A stretch of 64,000 bases of DNA from Paralithodes platypus. Lineage: Eukaryota; Arthropoda; Malacostraca; Decapoda; Lithodidae. Shown here piece after piece: positions 53,401 through 64,000 of the stretch (the stretch's first letter is position 1; the number at the start of each line of letters is the position of its first letter). The position numbers and the translations under genes are program-made. A model generated the notes under the pieces. The model was given only the letters and a program-made list of their open reading frames with translations, was not told where the DNA came from and did not search any database. The DNA is taken from NCBI GenBank assembly GCA_032716605.1, contig CM064506.1:22060612-22124611 (forward strand). Direction: 5' to 3'.

Positions 53401-55066
53401 TTGGAATACAGTAGTAATGTCTGCCAGATGTTAGAATATGGTAGTAATGTCTGCCAGATGTTGGAATAAGGTAGTTTTGTCTGTCAGATGTTGGAATAAG
53501 GTAGTCATGTCTATCAGATGTTGGAATAAGGTAGTAATTTTTGGCAGTTGTTGGAATAAGGTAGGAACGTCTGCCAGATGTTGGAATATGGTAGTATTAT
53601 ATGTCTGTCAGATGTCGGAATTAGGTAGTAATGTCTGCCAGATGTTGGAATACAGTAGTATTGTCTGCCAAATGTTGGAATAAGGTAGTAATGTCTGCCA
53701 GATGTTGCACTATTAAGGTACTAATGTCTGCTAGATTTAGAATATGGTAGTAATGTCTGTCAGATGTTGGAATAAGGTAGTAGTGTCTGCCAGATCTTGG
53801 GATCAGGTAGTAATGTCTGTCATATTTGGGAATATGGTAGCAATGTCTGTCAGATGTTGGAATATGGTAGTAATGTTTGTCAGATGTTGCAATAAGGTAG
53901 TAATGTCTGCCAGATCTTGGAATAAAGTAGTAATATCTGCCAGATGTTGCAATAAAGTAGTAATGTATGTCAGATGTTGCAATCGGACAATAATGTCTGC
54001 CAGATGTTGGAATAAAGTAGTAATGTCTGTCAGATGTTGGAATATTTTATAAATGTCTGTCAGATGTTGCCGGGCAGTAATGTCTGCCAGGTGTTGGAAT
54101 AAGGTACTAATGTCTGCCAGATGTTGGAATAGTAATGTCTGTCAGATGTTGCAATCGGGCAATAATGTCTGCCAGATATTGGAATAAAATAGTAATGTCT
54201 GTCAGATGTTGGAATATTTTATAAATGTCTGTCAGATGTTGCAATCGGGCAGTAATTTTTGGCAGTTGTTGGAATAAGGTAGGAATGTCTGCCAGATGTT
54301 GGAATATGGTAGTAATGTCTGTCAGATGTCGGAATGAGGTAGTAATGTCTGCCAGATGTTAGAATACAGTAGTAATGTCTGCCAGATGTTGGAATAAGGT
54401 AGTAATGTCTGCCAGATGTTAGAATATGGTAGTAATGTCTGCCATATGTTGGAATAAGGTAGTAATGTCTGCCAGATGGTGCAATAAAGTAGTAATGTCT
54501 GTCAGATGTTGCAATCGGGAAGTAATGTCTGCCAGATATTTGAATATGGTAGTAATGTCTTTCAGATGTTGGAATAAGGTAGTGACATTTGCCAGATGTT
54601 TATATTTTGTAGAAATGTCTGCCAGATGTTGGAATAAGGTATTAATGTCTGTCAGGTGTTGAAATAAGGTAGCAATGTCTGTCATATGTTGGAAAAAGGT
54701 AGTAATGTCTGTCAGATGTTGGAGTAAGGTAGTATTGTCTGGCAGATGTTGGAATATAGTACTAATGTCTGTCAGATTTTGGAAAAAGGTAGTAATGTCT
54801 GTCAGATGTTGGAATATGGTAGTAATGTATGCCAGATGTTGGAAGAAGGTAGTAATGTCTGCCAGATGTTGAAATAAGGTAGTAATATCTGTAAAATGTT
54901 GCAATAAGGTAGCAATGTCTGCCAGATGTTGAAATAAGGTAGTAATATCTGTAAAATGTTGCAATAAGGTAGTAATGTCTGCCAGATGTTGGAATAAGGT
55001 AGTAATGTCTGTCAAATGTTGCAATTAGGAAGTAATGTCTGTCAGATTTTGCAATAAGGTAGTTAT
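50401..55066 (-). repeat. 30-bp satellite, - orientation block (4.7 kb)
   Basis: Same unit reversed (GTAGTAATGTCTGYCAGATG then TTGGAATAAG). Near the palindrome the order of variants mirrors the left block (AATGTAAAATTGTCTGTC, TTTCAAACAGGTAG, TTGCAATCAGGTAATAATG). Further out it has variants not seen on the left, such as TTTTTGGCAGTTGTTGG and GTTGCAATCGGGCAG. Confidence 0.97.
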
Positions 55067-55841
55067 AGAGAAGGTTTTGCTTTTGCACGTGTTTTTTTTC
55101 CAGCAATCTTGAAAAAAAACTCGAATTCCACTTAAAATTCCACATCTTGAAAACTTCGCCGATGATCAAAGCCATGTTTGCGTAGTTGGGTGAGGCTCGC
55201 GATTCCGAACGTTTTGATACCAAAAGAATCAAAATTGGTGGAATAGTTTGACTTTGATATGTTGATAGTTTTTGATATGATATCCAAAATGTTGAAAATG
55301 GTGGCCTGACACGCCCGTGGCAGCCTTTCACACCCAACCCATCTCGTCCTATCTAATTATATGTGGAACTCTATTGTTCTTGATCCCACTATAGGACTCG
55401 ATAGCCTATTCCACATATCTACAACTCTGTTACTAAACGAATAGAGGCAGATTCCTTACACACCCAGTCTCTCTCTGTCGCTCGTTTGCTTGGATACCGG
55501 TACAAATGAGGCAGATCCCTTACCCATGCAACTAAGATGAACATGGGAATCTGCAGAGAGACAACTGGCCCACAAAAAGCAGATCCCTTTCACATCCAAC
55601 CCATTTCGACCATATGACTATCTGATTTTATCTTGAAATTCTCTATTGTTCTTGATCCCACTTTAGCACTAGGTAGCCTATTTCACATATCTACGACTCT
55701 GTTACGAGAGAGGCAGATCCCTTACACAGCCAATCTCTCTCTCTCTCTCTCTTATAGGAAAAAAAATTGCACAATGGTGCAAATGAGGCAGATCCTTTAC
55801 ACATGCCACTAAGATGAAAATGGGAGTCTGCAGAGAGCCGA
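55067..55841 (+). repeat. direct copy of the left satellite flank
   Basis: TTTTGCTTTTGCACGTG.., GCAATCTTGAAAAAAAACTC.. and GATGATCAAAGCCATG match 38500-38690. From GATATCCAAAATG..GGTGGCC it matches 39210-39770, including both LINE tails and the final CTGCAGAGAGCCG junction with the satellite. About 500 bp present on the left (38690-39190) are missing here. Confidence 0.9.
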
Positions 55842-56591
55842 CATTACTACCTTATTCCAACATCTGACAGACATTACTACCATATTCCAACACTTGGCAG
55901 ACATTACTACCTTATTCCAACATCTGGCAGACATTACTACCATATTCCAAAAACTGGCAGACATTGCTAACATATATTCCAGCATCAGACAGACATTACT
56001 ACCATATTCCAACATCTGGCAGACATTACTACCATATTCCAACATCTGACAGACATTACTACCTTTTTCCAACATCTGACAGACAATACTACCTTATTCC
56101 AACATCTGGCCGACATTACTACCATATTCTAACATCTGATAGACATTACTACCTTATTCCAACCTCTGGCAGACATGACTACCTTATTCCAACATCTGGC
56201 AGACATTACTACCTAATTCCCAAATCTGACAGACATTACTACCTTATTCCAACATCTGCCAGACATTACTACATTATTCCAACATCTGGCCGACATTACT
56301 ACCATATTCCAACATCTGGCAGACATTACTACCATATTCCAACATCTGACGGACATTACTACCATATTCCAACATCTGACATACATTACTACCTTATTTC
56401 AACATCTGACAGACATTACTACCATATTCCAACATCTGACAGACATTACTACCTTATTCCAACATCTGGCTGACATTACTACCATATTCCAACATCTGAC
56501 AGACATTACTACCATATTCCAAAATTTGACAGAAATTACTACCATATTCCAACATCTGACAGACATTACTACCTTATTCAACATCTGACAG
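55842..56591 (+). repeat. 30-bp satellite, + orientation, second start
   Basis: Begins with the same junction and the same first units as 39771 (TTATTCCAACATCTGACAG, then CCATATTCCAACAC, then AAAACTGGCAGACATTGC..CATATATTCC). So array start and flank were duplicated together. It ends at the retroposon. Confidence 0.95.
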
Positions 56592-57118
56592 GTGCCCAAC
56601 CCCGAAAGGAGTTGAAATAGGGGAGCTATCCCCCCGTCAAAGGCGGCTTTCTAGGGCCTTTCCTAGCTGATGCTGAGAGGATTGGGTTCTAGTCATGTGG
56701 TGATGGGCTGGTCTATCCGAGTGAGAACTGAGCGATCTCTGCCATACCCATAGCTTACTCTGACTGTTCCTTTTACTTATATATCTTCTAGATCTCAAGT
56801 GGCGGCATCTTTTCCGTGGATTGACCTCCCTACTGCCAACCTAGAAGTTGGCAGATTGGGAGCCAAAGCGTCACATTTTTCCCTTACCCCTCAACTTTCC
56901 CTTCATAATTGCTGAGGGGCACAGGGCCTTGGGTGGGGCTTTGGTTTCCCGGGCGTTTCCGCACCCTCCTCAGCTCCCTGCCTTGGAGTGGCTTCGGTCA
57001 CCCGGGCTTTGTTAGTGGTAAGCAGGGAGGATTTTGTGGGGGCGCTCGTTTATGGCCTTGGCCTTGCTCGAGACCTTGGGGCTGTTCGGCCAGACAGCCT
57101 GGGGAACAACAACAACAA
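56592..57118 (+). mobile_element. retroposon D inserted in the satellite
   Basis: AACATCTGACAG occurs on both sides (56580-56591 and about 57119-57130), the target-site duplication. It begins GTGCCCAACCCCGAAAGG, carries the long-form 5' part, GGTTCTAGTCATGTGG and GGTGATGGGCTGG, and ends in (AAC)n. It is a full-length copy like 8648, but in + orientation. Confidence 0.83.
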
Positions 57119-57655
57119 CAACATCTGACAGATATTACTACCATATTCCAACATCTGGCAGACATTAATAGGCCTACCATATTTCAACATCTGACAGACA
57201 TTACTATGTACATATTCCAACATCTGGCAGACATTAATACCATATTCCTACATCTGGCATACATAATTACTATCATATTCCAACATCTGGCAGACATTAC
57301 TACCTTATTCAATCATCTGGCAGACATTACTGCCTTATTCCAACATCTGGCAGATTCTTATTCCAACAGCTGGCAGACACTACTACCTTATTCCAACATC
57401 TGACAGACATTACTACCCTATTCCAACATCTGGCAGACATTACTACCTTATTTTATCATCTGACACACATGACTACCTTATTCCAACATCTAACAGACAT
57501 TACTACCTTATTCCAACATCTGACAGACATTACTACGATATTCCAACATCTGGCAGACATTACTACCTTATTCCAACATCTGGCAGACATTGCTACCTTA
57601 TTTCAATGTCTGGCAGACATTTCTACAATATTTTAACGTCTGGGAGACATTACTA
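57119..57655 (+). repeat. 30-bp satellite between retroposon D and the LINE
   Basis: Continues the array after the insertion. The order of variants (TTAATAGGCCTACCATATTTC, ACTATGTACAT, TTCAATCATCTGG, CTTATTTCAATGTCTGGC) parallels 40430-40940, with a gap. Confidence 0.93.
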
Positions 57656-58690
57656 ATTTTTTTTTTTTTTAAGAGACAATGAATGGAGGAAGGAAAAACA
57701 CAGATAAAACAAAAAGGTCCATGTGCCTAAAGGCATCCTCCATTCATAAAATGTTTGTAACAACTGGATTTAAACATTTGTAGATTGTAAGTTTGTGGAA
57801 AGCAATTCGAGGGAAGTCAATTCCAAAGAGTAGTAGTTCTAGGGATAAATGAATTTTGATAAGCAGAAGTTCTGCATTGTGGAGGAGAAAGTGTAAATTC
57901 ATGGGCGCTCTCAGCTGCCCTAGTTCTACGGGGAAAGATGTGTAGAGGCGGCACAATTGAAGCAAGTTCCTCGGAACAATTGCTGTGAAAATATCTGTAG
58001 AATAATGCAAGGGATGCAACGTTTCTTCGTATGGATAATGTAGGAAGGTCCTGTGTGATTGCAGGGTTATTGATTAATCTAATAGCTTTATTTTGAATTT
58101 TGTCCAACTGCCTCAATGCAACCACTCCACTTCCACTCCACAGAGGTGAACAGTAATCCATCTGAGAACGCACACGACTTTTATATATTACGGCCAACTG
58201 CTCGTCAGTGAAGAATTCTCGAACTCTGTACAGGAGTCCCAGTTTTTAGAGGCATTCTTAGCAATGCTTCTAACATAATGTGTCCAGCTCAAGTTAGTAG
58301 TTAATGTTACACCGAAAATGTCAATACTAGGGGAAGTGGGAATATTTACATCATTAAAAAATATATGGGAGTCAGTGAGATTCTGTCGGTTAGAAAATTG
58401 AATGTACTTGGTTTTTCTGCATTAAAGGAAACTAGATTCATTTTGTCCCCATTCTTCAATCCTAGAAAGGTCCTGGTTCAGAGAAATTGCAGTGCTTATT
58501 TATTAAAGATCGGGTTGGGTGAAAAGCATGGTTAAATGTGACAGGAACTTGTGGAGTGTTCAGTCATTCTGCATGGAATGTATGGATTATGAGTGGTAGC
58601 TATGAGATAATTGATATGACTGAGGAACAGAGTTGGGGCCAAAACTGATCCTGGGGAACCAGCAGTTATTGAGGTGAAATTAGAAATAAA
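57656..58690 (-). mobile_element. 5'-truncated LINE (Jockey/CR1-like) with poly(A) tail
   Basis: The T run at 57656-57671 is a poly(A) tail on the minus strand, right at the satellite border, as expected of retroposition into the array. The minus-strand protein is the end of a non-LTR reverse transcriptase (next entry). It fades into blurred sequence at about 58690. Confidence 0.82.
57728..58520 (-). pseudogene. non-LTR retrotransposon reverse transcriptase, C-terminal part, broken
   Basis: From 58520 leftward the minus strand gives a SLNQDLSRIEEWGQN segment, the 'L..DL..i..W...n...fN..Kt' step that follows the RT active site. After several stops comes LGLLYRVREFFTDEQLAVIY and KSRVRSQMDYCSPLWSG, then LDKIQNKAIRLINNP, and finally LWN-stop-LPSNCFPQTYNLQMFKS..FMNGGCL before TAG. 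The middle part is open from about 58230 to 57817; an in-frame TGA follows LWN, and a TAA lies just before the LGLL stretch. This block order is typical of Jockey and CR1-type elements. The catalytic YADD box lies upstream and is missing, so the copy is dead. It is unrelated to the WNRLP tails at 39.3 kb in detail, though of the same general class. Confidence 0.8.
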
Positions 58691-60830
58691 GGCAGACATT
58701 ACTATAAATAAAGAGAGACATAATTATTCCAACATCTGGAAGATGACATGCAGATAGTTCCAAAAGGACATACAGGCAGATATCAAAGGGAACATTAATA
58801 TATCCAACATCTGAAGAAGAGACTTTTACATTTTACATTTGTTTATTAGAGACAAAGAAAAGGACAGACAAAACAAAATTAAACATCGACAGATGCAAAC
58901 GAAAATCCAAACTATAAATTAAGAACTGAAGATGTTAAGGATAAATAAAGTGAAAGGAGGACAAACAAGAGTCTGAAAGATGAAAAGACATTACTATCAT
59001 TGAAGTGAGACATATGCCATATTTGAATCTTGAAATACAGACATAATAGAACATCTGACAGACATTAGATATTCCACAACATGGCAGACATACTAAAGGA
59101 AAAAATACTGACAGACATGACAACATACAGAAATTATTATTCTTATTATAAAGAATAGATATATAATTTGGTGAGACTTTTCAATCTTTGCTGTGTCCAT
59201 TACTAATAGACTGACAGACATTATTGTTCCGTTACCAAAAGATCCAGAGTGTTCATTATAGATATTATTTATCATTTGGAAAGCTATTGCATTGTTACAG
59301 AAATAATGTACAATTACAATGGAGACAGACATCTAATAAGAACTTTACTATTTAAAACATCAGACATTTAAAACATGGCAGACATTCTTATTCCAACATC
59401 TGACACATTAACTTACCAACATCTGACAGATTTATGAACATAAGAAATTTGTTGAAGAATTAAATTTCACAGACATTACTAAAATTATTCATAACATTTA
59501 TAAAAACATCTACATTTAATTCAACATGGCATTTAATATTATATTCCAACATTTAATGAAAAAAACAACAGACATTTAGTAGGAAAGACATTAACATTAT
59601 AACATCTGCCTTATGACAACATTTCATCTACAGAAACTGCATTATTCCAACATTTTTATTACAGACTGAATGACAACCAATAACATAACAGACATTTGAA
59701 AAGAAACATCTAGATTATAAACATCTAACATACTGTTTCCAACATCTGGAGACATTACAATATACTCTAAAACAACATCTGAAGAAAATTTTCAAAATAC
59801 ATATTAAGACAGACATCTAGATAAAAACACTTACAGGAATTGTTTCCAACATCTGACAGACATTACTGAACAGGACAGACATATTATTAACATCTTAATT
59901 ATTACTCTTAACATTAACATGACAATCTAACATCAGAAAACCATTACCAACATGACAGACATACTATTATTTCCAACATAGAGACATTACAAAGAGAATA
60001 TTTATCCAACAACAGATACAAACCCCCATAAGGAGAGACTTTGAAACATGATAGAACATACTATATCCAACATCTGGACAATAATACACTTAATAGTAGT
60101 GAACATCTACATTTAAATCCAGACATACTAGATAATATCCAACATCTGACAGACATTATTCCAACATTCAGACATTACATTACTTCCTCATTCCAGACAA
60201 CCTTATTCCAACATACAGACATTAACCCTTCTCCCATCTGACAGGAGACATTACATCTGACATTGTTTTCTGGGGTGTTATTCCATACATCTGAGACTAC
60301 ATTACACATCTGATAGAAAGACATTACTATATTTTTCAACATGACAGACATTACAGACAACCCTCTACAGACATTACAGACATCTACAACATGCCATATA
60401 TCCAGCCATATTCCAACATCTGACAGACATTTCAAAAGGACAGACATTACTATTATAACATCCAGACAAACATATTCCACACTATTAATTTACTATTCCA
60501 ACATTGGACATTTATAATTCAACAGACTTTACCAACATCTGACAACATTATACCATTCTAATCTGAGAACCATATTAAATCTGAGACTTTACTTCTATTC
60601 CATCTGAAGACATATATATACATCAAAAAAATTCCAATACAGACAGACCAAGGAGCAATTCTAAGTACATTGGAGACATATCTGACAGACATCTACAGAC
60701 ATCCAAACATCTGACAGCTATATTAAGTAACATTACGAATTCCAACATCTGACAGACATTTATTCATCAAGATTAGAAACATCTGCAGAACCTTTCCTCT
60801 GGCAGACATTACAAGATCACAGATCTAATA
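58691..60830. other. blurred satellite: fragments of the 30-bp unit in AT-rich noise
   Basis: CATCTGACAGACATT, TTCCAACATC and ACATTACTA words keep appearing, but the spacing is irregular and much A/T-rich filler lies between. A piece at 58840-58900 (TTTATTAGAGACAAAGAAAAGG) echoes the LINE end at 57670. The density of satellite words rises again after 60000. It could be decayed DNA or a low-quality consensus of long reads. No gene is seen. Confidence 0.75.
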
Positions 60831-63800
60831 ATCATGAACATTAATTCTTTTATTAACATAGACCAAAATATTTTACATCTGGAGATTAGAATTATTCCTC
60901 TGAGACATTATTATATTTCAACATCTGGCAGATTACTACCTTTCCAACATAAAAACTTCATGTGTTTTATCTTGGCAGACATTAACGTTCATACCAGACA
61001 TTATGCCCATATTCCAACATCTGACAGACATTACCATATTCCAACATCTGACAGACTTAACCTTATTCCAACATCTGGCAGACATTACTACCTATTCCAA
61101 CATCTGACAGACATTACATTCCAACATCTGGCAGACATTACTAATATTCCAACATCTGACAGACATTACTACCTTATTCCAACATCTGGCAGACATTACT
61201 ACCATATTCCAACATCTGACAGACATTACTACCTTATTCCAACATCTGACAGACATTACTACCTTATTCAAACATCTGAAGACATTACTCCCTTATTCCA
61301 ACATCTGACAGACATTACTACCTTATTCCAACATCTGACAGACATTACTACCATATTCCAACATCTGACAGACATTACTACCTTATTCCAACATCTGGCA
61401 GACATTACTATTCCAATCTGCAGACATTACTACTTATTCCAACATCTGACAGACATTACTACCTTATTCCAACATCTGACAGACATTACTACCTTATTCC
61501 AACATCTGACAGACATTACTACCTTATTCCAACATCTGACAGACATTACTACCATATTCCAACATCTGACAGACATTACTACCTTATTCCAACATCTGAC
61601 AGACATTACTACCATATTCCAACATCTGACAGACATTACTACCATATTCCAACATCTGACATTAACTATTCCAACATCTGACAGACATTACTACCATATA
61701 CCAACATCTGACAGACATGACTTTATTCCAACATCTGGCAGACATTACTATATTCCAACATCTGGCAGACATTACTACCTTATTCCAACATCTGGCAGAC
61801 ATTACTATTAATATTCCAACATCTGACAGACATGATTACCTTATTCCAACATCTGACAGACATTACTGCCTTATTCAACATCTGACAGACATTACTACCA
61901 TATTCCAACATCTGACAGACATTACTACCTTATTCCAACATCTGACAGACATACTGTTTCCAACATCTGACATTACATTTATTCCAACATCTGACAGACA
62001 TTACTATATTCCAACATCTGGCAGACATTACTACCTTATTCCACCATGTGACCGACATAACATATTCCAACATCTGACAGACATTACTACCTTCCAACAT
62101 CTGACAGACATTACCTTATTCCAACATCTGGCAGACATTACTACCTTATTCCAACATCTGACAGACATTAATTACTACATTCCAACATCTGGCAGACATT
62201 ACTATTCCAACATCTGACAGACATTACTACCATATTCCAACATCTGACAGACATTACTACCATATTCCAACATCTGACAGACATTACTACCTTATTCCAA
62301 CATCTGACAGACATTACTACCTTATTCCAACATCTGACAGACATTACTACCTTATTCCAACATCTGGCAGATATTACTACCTTATTCCAACATCTGGCAG
62401 ACATTACTACATTATTCCACCATCTGGCAGACATTACTACCATATTCCAACATCTGACAGACATTACTACCTTATTCCAACATCTGGTAGACATCACTGC
62501 CATATTCCAACATCTGACAGACATTACTACGATATTCCAACATCTGACAGAGATTACTACTATATTCCAACATCTGACAGACATTACTAGCTTATTCAAC
62601 ATCTGACAGACATTACTACCATATTCCAACACCTGGCAGACATTCCTACCTTATTCCAACATCTGGCAGACATTGCTACCATATTCCAACATCTGCAGAC
62701 ATACTACAATATTCCAAAATTTGAGACATTACTACCATATTCTACATTTGACAGACATTACTACCATATTCCAACATCTGACAGACATTACTACCATTTT
62801 CCAACATCTGACAGACAATACTACCATATTCCAACATCTAACAGACATTTCTACCTTATTCCAACATCTGACAGACATTACTTCCATATTCCAACATCTG
62901 ACAGACATTACTACTTTATTCCAACATCTAACAGACATTACTACCATATTCCAACATCTGGCAGATATTACTACTATCCATTCCAACATCTGACAGACAT
63001 TACTACCATAGTCCATCATCTGGCAGACATTACTACCATATTCCAACATCGGACAGACATTACTACCATATTCCATCATCTGACAGACATTACTACTTAT
63101 TCCAACATCTGACAGGCATTACTACCATATGCCAACATCTGACAGACATTACTACCTTATTCCAACGTCTGGCAGACATGACTACCTTATTACAACATCT
63201 GACAGACATTACTACCATTCCACATCTTAATAACTACTATTCCTACATCTGACTGACATTACTACCTCACCCAACATCTGACAGACATTACTACCATATT
63301 CCAACATCTGACAGACATTACTACCATATTCCAACATCTGGCAGATATACCTTATTCCAACATCTGACAGACATTACTACTATTCCAACATCTGGCAGAC
63401 ATTACTACCATTATTCCAACATCTGGCAGACATTATACATATTCCAACATCTGACAGACATTACTTATCCAACATCTGGCAGACATCATTACTACCTTAT
63501 TCCAACATCTGGCAGACATTACTACCTTATTCCAACATCTGACAGACATTACTACCTTATTCCAACATCTGACAGACATTACTACCTTATTCCAACATCT
63601 GGCAGACATTACTACCTTATTCCAACATCTGGCAGACATTACTACCATATTCCAACATCTGACAGACATTACTACCATATTCCAACATCTGACAGACATT
63701 ACTACTTCATTCCAACATCTGACAGACATTACTACCATATTCCAACATCTGACAGACATTACTACCTTATTCCAACATCTGGCAGACATTACTACCATAT

Positions 63801-64000
63801 TCCAACATCTGACAGACATTACTACCTTATTCAACATCTGACAGACATTACTACCATATTCCAACATCTGGCAGATATTAATAGGCCTACCCTATTTCAA
63901 CATCTGACAGACATTACTACCATATTCCAACATCTGGCAGACATTACTACCATATTCCAACATCTGGCAGACAATATTACCATATTCCAACATCTGACAG
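60831..64000 (+). repeat. 30-bp satellite, + orientation, to the window edge
   Basis: Regular 30-bp units return by about 61000, with many small deletions (for example TACTATTCCAATCTGCAG, GACATTACTTATTCC) that become rarer to the right. It still contains the TAATAGGCCTACCC variant at 63872. It continues past the window. Confidence 0.96.

Noticed and set aside
39771..55066. CRISPR-like array because of 30-bp regular repeats
   Set aside because: The repeats are contiguous without unique spacers, and the genome is eukaryotic.
39700..64000. Many open frames with DITTIFQHLT or MSVRCWNMVV repeats
   Set aside because: The 30-bp satellite unit equals ten stop-free codons on both strands. Frames break wherever the unit number or length shifts, and variants show no codon-position bias by eye.

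Overview
The window looks like a gene-poor, repeat-saturated stretch of an arthropod nuclear genome, most likely a decapod crustacean. The basis is introns with GT/AG borders, a degenerate (TTAGG)n tract (the arthropod telomere pentamer), tRNA-derived SINEs with a body I recognise from decapods, Helitrons, LINE tails, and very many microsatellites. Species assignment is inference.

The only gene I can support is the 3' end of a serpin on the + strand. Three phase-0 exons (11580-11669, 18855-19007, 20190-21065) encode the last 372 residues; upstream exons are not visible in the first 11.5 kb and probably lie outside the window. The terminal exon is unusual. It starts and ends as a normal serpin, but about 215 residues are inserted where a reactive-centre loop of roughly 20 residues should be. 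The insert holds three 18-residue repeats, a basic stretch and a tyrosine/acid cluster.

Layout. 1-945: ATGT microsatellite. 946-2800: repeat fragments, TTAGG-like tract, microsatellites. 2800-36560: a dense mosaic of short DNA transposons, with the serpin 3' end inside it. Family A (about 340 bp, TTAA-flanked, GGGGAG termini) and family B (about 215 bp fold-back, TTAACCC termini) occur about 20 times each, often abutting or nested. Other families are C (mariner-like, TACAGTCGGCC), F (GCCGGTATCAC), G and H fold-backs. Several minisatellites occur here: 42 bp x 11, 29 bp x 22 and 38 bp x about 83. 36880-38140: a SINE and two head-to-tail non-autonomous Helitrons. 38240-39770: duplicated LINE tails. 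39771-64000: a 30-bp satellite (unit about ATTCCAACATCTGRCAGACATTACTACCWT, given here as two joined halves) in + orientation to 49300, a 1.1-kb palindrome of 56-57 bp units, then - orientation to 55066. A direct copy of the left flank follows, then + orientation again, interrupted by a retroposon (56592-57118), a poly(A)-tailed LINE fragment (57656-58690) and a blurred zone (58690-60830).

The most interesting points are these. The 30-bp satellite unit matches an internal segment of the family C MITEs at 17.2-17.5 kb and 27.8 kb. The 38-bp minisatellite is likewise an expanded internal segment of a family A MITE. The palindrome at the satellite inversion carries arrays of a CTCF-like core motif. 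The serpin has an exceptional loop insertion. Apart from the serpin, the long open frames in the window are by-products of tandem repeats whose period is a multiple of three.
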